Assembly: GCA_910588215.1 (NCBI GenBank) | Contig: CAJUQJ010000004.1 | Coordinates: forward strand, 119,939 to 175,012 | Length of the DNA stretch: 55,074 nucleotides | From: an uncultured Lachnospiraceae bacterium | GTDB taxonomy: Bacteria > Bacillota > Clostridia > Lachnospirales > Lachnospiraceae | Reading direction: 5' to 3' | Shown here: positions 33,060 through 41,089 of the stretch, in pieces | Layout: each line of letters starts with the position of its first letter | Position numbering within the stretch: the stretch's first letter is position 1 | Made by a program: the position numbers and the translations under genes | Notes under the pieces: generated by a model | Told to the model about the DNA's origin: nothing | The model's input: the letters and a program-made list of their open reading frames with translations, nothing else | The model's database searches: none

Positions 33060-34455
33060 CCTGTTCTTAGTATTGATACTGACGACGATTACAGGGAGTG
33101 TATTCTATCTGATAGGACTTATATTCGGTAGGATATGGTCTGGAGATGACAGCAAGGTCCTGCGTTTGCAGATGCGTATAACACAGTGGTCTTTCTTGCT
33201 GCCATTCGTTTATTTTGTATTGTATATACGGGAGCGGAAGAGGATGACAACAGCAGGCAGCGCTGTCAACCTCTTCTACAATACGCCTATGATGCAGAGA
33301 GTGTTCGCAATACTGGGTCTTGTCTGGATAACATTGTTTGTGGTGCTGATCGTGCGTAAGCTGTATCAGAGACACGAACGGATGAGAATATTTGACGGCA
33401 ACATTCCGGAGGAAGATGCAGAGGTTGAAGCAATGTTTGAGGAAATCTGCGATCAACTGGGCATAGCAGGACAGGTGTCGCTGTATAGGAATGACATGGT
33501 GAAGATGGCGTACATGCTCTACTGGCACGGACATGCGGTGGTGTTGCCGCTGAAACGGTATACACGAGAGGAAATGGCGGTCTTGCTTTATCATGAATTA
33601 TGCCATTATGTGAACCGGGATTTCTATGTAAAGACCGTAAGCTGTATTGTGTCCCTGCTGCATGTGATCAATCCCTTTGTGCCGAGCATGTTGAAACAGC
33701 TGGATCTGGCATGTGAGGAATACTGTGACAGATGTGCATGTCAGAAAGGCGCGGAACTGTTTAGTGAAAAGGAATATTTTCAGACAATACTGCACGTATT
33801 GAACGAGGAAGAGAAGAAGGAACGGTATAATCTGTTAATGTTGGCAGACACAAGATCGGATTTTGAAAAGCGCGTGCTATGTATGAAACGTTTCCATGAA
33901 CGAGGAGGAATCAAGAAGGGAACGGCGCTGGTATTATCGGTATGTTTCCTGATAGGAAGCAGCATGGCGGCTCTGCTGGCCGGGGCTGGTATGACAAAGA
34001 CTTATAGGGTGGCAGCACAAGCCACGGATACCAGGGCGGTAGACAGTGAGGAGACCCTGGTAGATGCAAAAGGGGTAGATGGAGAATTGCCTGAAGAGTT
34101 TACAAGGGTGTATGACCTGGATGCGGATACTGTGATTGTGATGGAGAAAGAAGGAACTGAGATAGTAGAGAATTTTATTAATATTGATTGGACGCTTAGG
34201 CCGGGAGAGACGGGTATGATTCCGGAATTCTCAAAGGAAGCAGATGATATGATTTCAATCATGATAGTAGGGGAGCCGGATGATATCAGCTATCAGATGG
34301 GAGTCAAGGATTCAAATGAGCTTATACGATATGTAGAAGGCAGGGGACATCTTAGCTATGACTTTTCTGTTACGGAACATGGGGAATACTGTTTTCTTGT
34401 GACCAACCTTGACGGTTCAAGAGATTTGCAGATCAAGGGGACTGTTATAGAGTAG
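33043..34455 (+). CDS. M56-family (BlaR1-like) membrane metalloprotease sensor, copy 2
   Basis: A 470-residue paralogue of the protein at 30698 with the same plan: three N-terminal TM segments, zinc protease motif YHELCHYVNRD, CEEYCDRCAC, a fourth TM (about 295-313) and an outer domain (INIDWTLRPGETGM ... GEPDDISYQMGVKD ... GTVIE). The protease half is well conserved. The linker after the last TM has diverged strongly (IDs such as ATDTRAVDSEET), which points to tuning of what is sensed. No beta-lactam-binding motifs. It forms an operon with the copy 2 repressor. Confidence 0.88.
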   Translation: MDWMNNLFLVLILTTITGSVFYLIGLIFGRIWSGDDSKVLRLQMRITQWSFLLPFVYFVLYIRERKRMTTAGSAVNLFYNTPMMQRVFAILGLVWITLFVVLIVRKLYQRHERMRIFDGNIPEEDAEVEAMFEEICDQLGIAGQVSLYRNDMVKMAYMLYWHGHAVVLPLKRYTREEMAVLLYHELCHYVNRDFYVKTVSCIVSLLHVINPFVPSMLKQLDLACEEYCDRCACQKGAELFSEKEYFQTILHVLNEEEKKERYNLLMLADTRSDFEKRVLCMKRFHERGGIKKGTALVLSVCFLIGSSMAALLAGAGMTKTYRVAAQATDTRAVDSEETLVDAKGVDGELPEEFTRVYDLDADTVIVMEKEGTEIVENFINIDWTLRPGETGMIPEFSKEADDMISIMIVGEPDDISYQMGVKDSNELIRYVEGRGHLSYDFSVTEHGEYCFLVTNLDGSRDLQIKGTVIE

Positions 34456-34825
34456 CGTGGAGGGCAGATTCAGGGTTCCTTCAATGCGATATATCTGGCA
34501 GAATCTGCTCTGGTGAATAACGCGAGGATTGGATACCTCGCAGCTTGCTGTGTTACAAATTTGATGTTACGTCAGCACGCTGTGGGGTATTCGGCTTATT
34601 TAAGGAACTGTTAAGACTAATTCTTTCGCAGTTCTTAAGTTGATGTTTTAATGACATAAGCGGCAAGAAAGCACAATTTGGCGCAAACTAACAAAAGAAG
34701 AGCACCAAGAACCATAATAGTTCCTGTACTCTCCTAAATCTTGAAATCTTAATACCTTTCTGAAATTTCTCTCGTTCGATCGTTATAAGTGTCCCGCGCT
34801 ACAAGCTAATATATTAGAGTAATCA
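34456..34825. repeat. Intergenic region with repeat family 2 second module
   Basis: These 370 bp hold no gene. GGATACCTCGCAGC..GCTGTGGGGTAT (34531-34596) matches the second module at 4945-5010. TTAAGGAACTG (34600-34610) and CAGTTCTTAA (34629-34638) form a hairpin that could end transcription of either convergent gene. Confidence 0.6.
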
Positions 34826-35263
34826 CTATAATTCAATAGGAAGAGAAAGAAGCTTTCTTTGATCTTCGAGTTCTTGTAACAGATCTACCAGGGGCTCCTC
34901 CCCATTTCTTATGCGCTGCATAGTATTACGCAGAGTTAATAGCTCATAGTAATCCAACAGAGCCTTCAGATTCCGCTGGTCTAACGTCATGACCGTATTG
35001 AGCAGGTCGCTTACGGTAAAATCGGGTATGAGCGGTTTGTTTAACAGAGTGATACTCGCTCTGTAGTCCGTGCGTTGTAACAGGTAATCTGTGGATACGT
35101 CGAAGAAATCAGCCAGTTTAATTAGAGTTTCGTAGTCAGGCGAATGGACACCTTTCTCGTAATTGGATATTGTTGCTACGGTCACATTCAGGTAAGCTGC
35201 TACTTCTTTTTGAAGAATATTCTTTTCTTTGCGCAGGCTTGCCAATAATTCCCCAAGTTTCAT
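34826..35263 (-). CDS. XRE-family transcriptional regulator, paralogue 1
   Basis: The 145-residue protein has an N-terminal Cro/CI helix-turn-helix (LGELLASLRKEKNILQKEVAAYLNVTVATISNYEKGVHSPDYETLIKLADFFDVSTDYLL) and a C-terminal helical tail (TVSDLLNTVMTLDQRNLKALLDYYELLTLRN) that may dimerise. GGGAGAAG precedes the ATG at 35263; the longer frame from 35314 has no such site. It is a close relative of the gene at 35553 on the same strand. An inverted repeat (ACGAGCACAAG / CTTATGCTCGT) lies in its leader. Targets unknown. Confidence 0.85.
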   Translation of the reverse strand: MKLGELLASLRKEKNILQKEVAAYLNVTVATISNYEKGVHSPDYETLIKLADFFDVSTDYLLQRTDYRASITLLNKPLIPDFTVSDLLNTVMTLDQRNLKALLDYYELLTLRNTMQRIRNGEEPLVDLLQELEDQRKLLSLPIEL

Positions 35264-35552
35264 AAATCTTCTCCCGCACACAACGAGCACAAGCCCGGGG
35301 TGCTCAGATTGCACATGAAAGGTGCTTATGCTCGTCTTTTGTAGTAAAATGTCATTTTATCTGATTTTAGGATACTTTCATTATAATGTGAATATGGTTA
35401 AACTATAAGAATAAAAAAAGGCAAAAAATGGAAAATAATTAACGAATCGTTAAGTTTAGAAATTGAAAGAGGCATATTCTCCCAAAAGAATGCACAACAA
35501 TAACGGAGTACCTGAAATTTTGCTAAGTGATGATACTCCCGATCGAATGTGA

Positions 35553-35912
35553 CTATATTACATGCTTAGAAGAATTACGCAGCGACAACAGCTCATAGTA
35601 ATCAACCAACAGTTCCATACTGCGTTGGTCCAACTTAATGATCGCATTCAACAGATCGCTTACGGTATAGTTAACGAAAAGCGGTTCGTTCAAAGAGTTG
35701 ATACTTGCTTTGTAGTCTGTTCGCTGCAATAAATAGTCGGTAGATACATCGAAGAAATCAGCCAGCTTGACAAGTGTTTCAAAGTCAGGTGTATGAACGC
35801 CTTTTTCATAATTAGATATAGTAGCAACAGTTACTTTCAGGTAAGATGCTACTTCCTTTTGTAAAATACCTCGTTCTTTACGTAATTCTGTAAGTAATGC
35901 CCCAAACCCCAT
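35553..35912 (-). CDS. XRE-family transcriptional regulator, paralogue 2
   Basis: The 119-residue protein shares the helix-turn-helix (TELRKERGILQKEVASYLKVTVATISNYEKGVHTPDFETLVKLADFFDVSTDYLLQRTDY) and the TVSDLLN...LDQR..ELLVDYYELLSLRN tail of paralogue 1, but ends about 26 residues sooner. GGGAGAAAT lies directly before the ATG at 35912. A frame open to 35960 is less likely. The pair arose by tandem duplication. The 289 bp between them hold no gene. Confidence 0.85.
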   Translation of the reverse strand: MGFGALLTELRKERGILQKEVASYLKVTVATISNYEKGVHTPDFETLVKLADFFDVSTDYLLQRTDYKASINSLNEPLFVNYTVSDLLNAIIKLDQRSMELLVDYYELLSLRNSSKHVI

Positions 35913-36295
35913 ATTTCTCCCATTCCGAACTTGTTCAGTTTGTTGAACTAAATTGCTCATCAGTGAATTTATTCAACCTTCTCCTTGGTACACAGTACAT
36001 CACTGTGAGAATTGGTGCGGCGCTCACAGTGTATTCCTGCTCATCTTTTGTAAAATAAATATATATTTGATTTTAAGATAGTTTTATAGCAAAGGAAATC
36101 TGAATAAACAATACGAATATAAAACAGAAGAATATGGGTATAAAATAAATCAATCATTAATATTAATATGGAGTACGTTAAGTCGACCGTTTTTCTGTCA
36201 ATTTCTATCAGAACTTGAAAATCGGCGTGGTAGGGAGTAGTATGTATTAGGGTGCTGCGATTCACGACAGCCAGTCGAAAGGAACAATAAGGATA
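35913..36295. promoter_or_regulatory. Divergent control region between XRE 2 and methionine aminopeptidase
   Basis: The 383-bp gap holds a perfect 9-bp inverted repeat, CACTGTGAG (36001-36009) and CTCACAGTG (36023-36031), in the leader of the XRE gene. An AT-rich stretch likely to contain both promoters follows. TGCTC.TCTTTTGTA is shared with the leader of XRE paralogue 1. No gene is seen. Confidence 0.5.
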
Positions 36296-37168
36296 ATGAA
36301 GAAATTAGGAAGAAACGATCACTGCTGGTGCGGGAGTGGCAGAAAGTATAAGGCATGCCATATGGCCTTCGATGAGAAAATTGAGCACTATGCGTTACAG
36401 AGACATATCGTTCCTGGTCATGATCTGATCAAATCTCCTGAGCAGCTAGAAGGAATAAGGCAGAGCAGTAAGCTGAATATTGCGATTCTGGATGAAATTG
36501 CGGACAAGATTCATATCGGTATGAGTACAGAGGAAATAGACCGTATCGTAGTGGATATGACAAAGCAGATGGGCGGTATTTCGGCGACGCTTGGCTATGA
36601 AGGGTATCCTAAGAGCGTATGTACTTCGATCAATGAGGTGGTCTGCCACGGCATTCCGGATCCTGAGCGGTTATTACAGGATGGGGATATTGTTAATGTG
36701 GATGTGTCCACGATCTATAATGGATATTTCTCGGATTCTTCACGGATGTTTATGCTGGGGGATGTGGCTCCGGAGACTAAGAAGCTGGTGCAGGTGGCGA
36801 GGGAGTGCATCGATATAGGGCTGGAACAGGTGAAACCCTGGAACTTCCTGGGAGATATGGCACAGGCGATCAATGATCATGCGCGGGCCAATGGCTATTC
36901 CATTGTCCGGGAGATTGGCGGTCATGGTGTTGGCCTGGCATTTCATGAGGAGCCTTTTGTCAGTTATGTGACCAGAAGAGGAACGGAGATGTTGATGGTT
37001 CCCGGTATGGTATTTACGGTAGAGCCGATGGTGAACATGGGCAAAGCGGACATCTATATCGATGATGCTGATGGGTGGACAGTTTATACGGATGATGGAA
37101 AGCCGTCTGCACAGTGGGAAGTAACGGTGGCAGTGACGGAAGAAGGATACGAGATATTAACTTATTAG
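36296..37168 (+). CDS. map: Type I methionine aminopeptidase with N-terminal SEC-C zinc motif
   Basis: It removes the start Met from new proteins. The 290-residue enzyme has an N-terminal SEC-C motif (GRNDHCWCGSGRKYKACH, residues 5-22) that binds zinc and probably docks the enzyme at ribosomes or SecA-like partners. The pita-bread catalytic domain follows. Metal ligands are visible in VNVDVSTIYNGYFSDSS (two Asp), GGHGVGLAFHEEP (His), FTVEPMV (Glu) and QWEVTVAVTEEG (Glu). This SEC-C form is a known second type of Met aminopeptidase in Firmicutes, so another map gene probably exists elsewhere. AAGGA before the ATG sets the start. Confidence 0.93.
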   Translation: MKKLGRNDHCWCGSGRKYKACHMAFDEKIEHYALQRHIVPGHDLIKSPEQLEGIRQSSKLNIAILDEIADKIHIGMSTEEIDRIVVDMTKQMGGISATLGYEGYPKSVCTSINEVVCHGIPDPERLLQDGDIVNVDVSTIYNGYFSDSSRMFMLGDVAPETKKLVQVARECIDIGLEQVKPWNFLGDMAQAINDHARANGYSIVREIGGHGVGLAFHEEPFVSYVTRRGTEMLMVPGMVFTVEPMVNMGKADIYIDDADGWTVYTDDGKPSAQWEVTVAVTEEGYEILTY

Positions 37169-37208
37169 TGCAATGTGTATGTGTGCGAAATTTCGTTTGT
37201 ATGGGTTG

Positions 37209-37250
37209 AAGTCAGGATACATCTGGGTTAAAGGTGTTTCCTGACTTTTT
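37209..37250 (+). terminator. Terminator after map
   Basis: AAGTCAGGA and TCCTGACTT form a 9-bp stem followed by TTT, 40 bp after the stop. Confidence 0.85.
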
Positions 37251-37443
37251 AATATGAGAAAATTTGTGCAGTATTCCGGTATTGTAAAACAAGGCGTCTT
37301 CTGTTATCTTATCTATACAATCTTTGGATTCATTTTGAAGTATACTTTATTCCGTGTATCGTACGGCACGGGTCTCAGGCATATCGCCGCTGATTTCCAA
37401 ATGTTGAGTCTGCCAAACTAATCATGAGAGGAAAGGATGTTTT

Positions 37444-38382
37444 ATGAAAGACTTTATGACTAAGATTTTAGATTATTTGAACGAGAGGAGGAACGATCCT
37501 GAAAGACGTGAGAGCCAGCTGTCAGTTGTGATCATTGGGGCAGTGGCGGTTGTGGTCATCGTTCTTCTGCTGTTGTTGCTGTGGGGCTATACGGTACGGG
37601 AGCGCAGGCAGAAGGAGGAGGCCGATATGGAAGCGGCTTTTGAGGATGTGGAAGAGGATGACGGGTTCGTGACGGAAACCTTTGAAGAGGAGGCGGAGAT
37701 ATATATGTCCCAGAATGACGGGCAGGATCTGCTTCGTCAGGAATATCTGGAGAGTATCGAATATCTGAATGAGAAGGTGGAAGAACTTCTCAGTTCCATG
37801 ACGCAGATCGAACAGAATCTGTCGGAGACGATCATAGAGTATCGGGAAGGAGACCAATCTATCCTGAAGCAGATTGAAACCCTTCATGCGGAGGTTACTT
37901 CGATCGTGCAGAATCTTAAGCTGACCGAGACGAAATTGTATGATCTGATCGATATTGTACAAGTCATGGATCAGAAGACGATCCCAATGATCCAGCAGCA
38001 GATTCTGGAGATCCGTCAGGATATGGGGAAGGCACAGACAGATATTTCAAGTCTGTATGAGAAGATCGCGGCATTGCAGCAGGAGGATGTCAAGCTCTGG
38101 GCAGGGATAGAGGATGTTAAGAAGTCCTTGAAGAATGCCATTGATAAGAGTATGACGGAAGTCAATAACCAGCTGGATGTTCTGCTGAATCAGTTTGACT
38201 TGCTCGTAGACCAGCTGGGGGCAGTGGAGAACCAGCTGGGTACGGTGGAGAACCAGTTGGGCACGGTGGAGGATCAGGTTGGTGAGGTAGAGAACCGACT
38301 GCAGGGTTTATCCACAAGAACTTTGAAATACCGCTATGATGCGGAGAACAATACGCTTTATCTGGAGCCGTATACGGAATAG
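37444..38382 (+). CDS. Single-pass membrane protein with long coiled coil
   Basis: No named family recognised. The 312-residue product has a basic cytosolic N-terminus, one TM (about 27-48), an acidic stretch (EAAFEDVEEDDGFVTETFEEEAE) and a coiled coil over about residues 95-300. Near its end are four heptads of the form QLGxVEN. The last 20 residues (TLKYRYDAENNTLYLEPYTE) look like a small beta hairpin. The topology suggests an anchored extracellular or cytosolic rod. It precedes two secreted proteins on the same strand and may form a surface locus with them. AGGAAAGGA lies before the ATG. Confidence 0.75.
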   Translation: MKDFMTKILDYLNERRNDPERRESQLSVVIIGAVAVVVIVLLLLLLWGYTVRERRQKEEADMEAAFEDVEEDDGFVTETFEEEAEIYMSQNDGQDLLRQEYLESIEYLNEKVEELLSSMTQIEQNLSETIIEYREGDQSILKQIETLHAEVTSIVQNLKLTETKLYDLIDIVQVMDQKTIPMIQQQILEIRQDMGKAQTDISSLYEKIAALQQEDVKLWAGIEDVKKSLKNAIDKSMTEVNNQLDVLLNQFDLLVDQLGAVENQLGTVENQLGTVEDQVGEVENRLQGLSTRTLKYRYDAENNTLYLEPYTE

Positions 38383-38614
38383 AGCGTCAGTTTGCGAGAC
38401 TGTGGTTTATACTTACAGCCGTATGTCGGTTTTAGCAAAATACCCATGAAGAGGGCTGTAAGTATATCTGTAGTGATGAGCAGAAGGTCAGGCAGAGCAG
38501 AAGACAGTTAAAATAGCAATTTTGCCGGGTAAGGTGCAAGAGGAGACGGAGCAGAAGCAGAAAAGAAGACAGTTGAGACGACAATAAAGAACAATAGTAC
38601 AGGAAAGGAATGGG

Positions 38615-39337
38615 ATGATACGAATGAAGAGAAAAGGAAAAGGTAAGAGCGGAATACTGTGGGGAAGGAAGATCCGCCGGGATGTGATCAGAAAGTCGGG
38701 AGTAAACAGGCTGACAGGCAGCCGTGTAAGCGTAAAGTCTGTCAGATATGTGAGGAAAGTGATCGTACTGTGTGCCGGTGCGGTCAGTGCAGGCGTAGTG
38801 CTTCTGGGAACACCGGCCAGAGCTGCCGGAGAGACCGGCCAGTTTCACAGCAAAGGGGTGATCCGGTATACGGACAACACAGGACAGGAAGTTATTCTGG
38901 ATGCGCAGGACCTGCAAGTGCTTTTTCAATATGCCGCTGAGGGCAAAGGAGGATTGTCTCAGGCACTTGGCGGCGTTGGAACGAAACTGATCGGAGCGGG
39001 TCAGGACTATCAATACACGAGAGAACCGGGGGCGGAGGCATCGATCGGACGACTGGAGACAATGGCTGATCTGCAGGCTGTCAATTTTGACTTGCTTCTG
39101 CAGGCACTGTCGGAATCGCAGACACTCCCGAGCGGTTATGAAGAGAACTGGACTTTGGCATGCGCAGACAATATGACGTTGGGCCGGGCTGCCTTTGCAG
39201 ATGGGACTCTGGCGCGTGGGAACAACAGAGATTTGCTGGAACACTACGTCAGAGGCTGGCTGGAAGGCAGCGGATGTGCGGGGTATGAGGCAGTACATGA
39301 TGAGGAAGGCAGGTGGATAGGATATCGTGAGAAGTAG
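38615..39337 (+). CDS. Secreted protein of unknown function (paralogue of the next gene)
   Basis: The 240-residue product has an unusually long, very basic N-region (RKGKGKSGILWGRKIRRDVIRK) and a signal segment ending near ARAAG (about residues 49-71). The mature part starts FHSKGVIRYTDNTGQEVILDAQDLQVLFQYAAEGKGGLSQALGGVGTKL. This block returns in the next protein as FSSRGIIRYEQAVMDAADLQGIHDHVIEKKNAAAGVLQQIGTKF. Proteins of this style occur, from memory, near Tad/Flp-like pilus genes in Lachnospiraceae, but no pilus gene is visible here. The last codons overlap the next start by 11 bp. Confidence 0.7.
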   Translation: MIRMKRKGKGKSGILWGRKIRRDVIRKSGVNRLTGSRVSVKSVRYVRKVIVLCAGAVSAGVVLLGTPARAAGETGQFHSKGVIRYTDNTGQEVILDAQDLQVLFQYAAEGKGGLSQALGGVGTKLIGAGQDYQYTREPGAEASIGRLETMADLQAVNFDLLLQALSESQTLPSGYEENWTLACADNMTLGRAAFADGTLARGNNRDLLEHYVRGWLEGSGCAGYEAVHDEEGRWIGYREK

Positions 39338-40541
39338 ACAGAAGACAGGTATAAGATATATTTGGGGAATCCCGGCAGTGATGTTCGGAATCATAATGGT
39401 ATCAGGGATTTCGGAGGGAGAAACCGTATTGGCGTCAGGATCGTCAGGATCCTTTTCCAGCAGAGGAATCATCCGGTATGAGCAAGCTGTTATGGATGCG
39501 GCGGATCTACAGGGTATTCATGACCATGTTATAGAGAAGAAGAACGCGGCAGCGGGAGTGTTACAGCAGATCGGAACGAAGTTCAGACAACAGGAAGGAG
39601 GGATAGTCTTTGACAGGGATCCGGATACGGCACAGGGCGATATAGATCTGTCGCAGCTTGGATGGGCAGTGATTGTGCAGGCAGCTGCAGATTCCCAGAA
39701 GATTCCGGAGGGAATGTCTGTCTTAAATCCTGAAGCTGCCATGCATATCGAAGGTGTGGGAGAATCTACAGAGCATTATGTGCCGGCTTCTGCGGATAAT
39801 ATATCGCGCGGCAAAGCTGCCTGGGTGGACGGAATCTTGCTGCTCGGGAACGGAGCCGATAACGACAAGGCTTATCAGGCAGGAATCCGAGACGGCGGCG
39901 AGGGACGTGTGCCGGAATTCTTGTATCCTTTGTATGAGGTGCAGGAAGCATCCGTAGAGATCCGGCATGTGCACATAGGTAACATGGAAGAGGAAGAAGA
40001 GGGAATTTCTGGATGCTATCATAATTACAAGGAGACGAAGACTAAGACGGATACATGCGGCGCTGAGTTGATAAAGACTGACGCAACCTGGTATCCGAAC
40101 CCTGAAGAGCCGGATGGCGGTTCCTGGCATGGTGGGTTTTATACGTGTCCATACCATAGTGGTGTGTATGAATCTTCCGGTAAATGTACCTATTCTAAGA
40201 AAGTTACGACGACCATATGGCATCATGAGTGCGTATGTGGTCTGGAGGATGCGGTATATGCCAGGCTGCGGATTGGCGGAGCGGACACAGATCGTACAGA
40301 CAGAGCAATCAGACTGGAAGCCGTGTTGGAAGAAGGAGATGCATATGAGCAGCTGGCCTGGCAGAGTGAGGACAGGATGATATGGTCTGACGAAGCCGGA
40401 AATGTTCTGGGCACGATGCAGAATCTGGATGTACAGGCGCCCGGTACTTACCGGTGCGGTATAAATGTGTCAAACGAGGATATAGATAATAAGGAGATAA
40501 GTGTGACAGTCAGAGTTTCAGGTGTGGTACTCGGGAATTGA
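39327..40541 (+). CDS. Secreted Cys-rich protein sharing the same N-terminal domain
   Basis: The 404-residue product starts at GTG inside the end of the previous gene. A signal peptide (about 10-36, ending LASG) is followed by the shared IIRY..V.DAADLQ domain, a middle domain with ADNISRGKAAWVDGILLLGNGADND (parallel to ADNMTLGRAAFADGTLARGNNRD in its neighbour), and a Cys/His-rich segment (CYHNYKETKTKTDTCGA ... HGGFYTCPYHSGVYESSGKC ... WHHECVCGLED), possibly disulphide bonded or zinc binding. A C-terminal beta-sandwich-like domain (Ig-like, QLAWQSEDRMIWSDEAGNVLG ... GTYRCGINVSN) ends it. It may be a cell-surface or adhesion protein. Function not known. Confidence 0.7.
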   Translation: MRSRQKTGIRYIWGIPAVMFGIIMVSGISEGETVLASGSSGSFSSRGIIRYEQAVMDAADLQGIHDHVIEKKNAAAGVLQQIGTKFRQQEGGIVFDRDPDTAQGDIDLSQLGWAVIVQAAADSQKIPEGMSVLNPEAAMHIEGVGESTEHYVPASADNISRGKAAWVDGILLLGNGADNDKAYQAGIRDGGEGRVPEFLYPLYEVQEASVEIRHVHIGNMEEEEEGISGCYHNYKETKTKTDTCGAELIKTDATWYPNPEEPDGGSWHGGFYTCPYHSGVYESSGKCTYSKKVTTTIWHHECVCGLEDAVYARLRIGGADTDRTDRAIRLEAVLEEGDAYEQLAWQSEDRMIWSDEAGNVLGTMQNLDVQAPGTYRCGINVSNEDIDNKEISVTVRVSGVVLGN

Positions 40542-40680
40542 CAAGAGAGTTTTTTTGTGATACTCTACCCTCATATAATATCTGTAACAGCCCGTAACTT
40601 GGCAGAGGTGATCTGAGCAGAATGCGATTCCGGTATGGGGTTGCAGATATATGGGGTGACTGTAAACGAACAGTGAAAGC

Positions 40681-40960
40681 GACGACGAAGAGAGTAGGTA
40701 GAGGAATCCTTTCCAGAGAACATTCCGTGTGCTGAGAGGAATGAAGAGATGAATCTGCTGAATATGGCTTCCGAGCAGTGTACCTGAGCCGACGGGGGCT
40801 AGGGTACAACAGGTTCCGCCTGTTACAGCGGCAGAGTATGGTAGTACTCGCTGAGGCTGGTTTTGTGAGAAGCCGGCGAAGAGAAGTGGTAACACGGTAT
40901 ACATCCGTCTTCTTATTTTCATTATGTCTGTGACATGGTGGATATGGGAAGACGGTTTTT
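40681..40960 (+). promoter_or_regulatory. T-box leader controlling metG
   Basis: T-box RNAs bind an uncharged tRNA and read through a terminator when the amino acid is short. Stem I begins near 40681 with ACGAAGAGAGTAGG, CAGAGAA and GTGCTGAGAGG blocks typical of the class. The specifier is likely one of the ATG triplets at 40749 or 40764 (GAATATGGC), matching Met. The T-box itself reads GTGGTAACACGG (40886-40897), a variant of the usual TGG-ACCGCG. The terminator is CCGTCTTC (40905-40912) paired with GAAGACGG (40948-40955) plus TTTTT. The first 130 bp after the upstream gene probably hold the promoter (TATAAT at 40574-40579). Confidence 0.85.
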
Positions 40961-41089
40961 GTATCATAGGACACTTGCTTACGAAGTGCGCGTTCACGGA
41001 CGGCATAGCAGTGCACGTCCTGTTTCCGTCAGCTTCTATAGTAGAAGAACAGTATTTGCACAATAATATTTACAGAAAAGAGGGATATC

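Noticed and set aside
30334..34455. Beta-lactam resistance regulators (blaI-blaR1)
   Set aside because: The repressor and protease families match, but the sensors lack a penicillin-binding domain and no beta-lactamase gene is present.
40538..40579. TTGACA and TATAAT as the metG leader promoter
   Set aside because: They are 30 nt apart, too far for one promoter; TTGACA also overlaps the previous stop codon.
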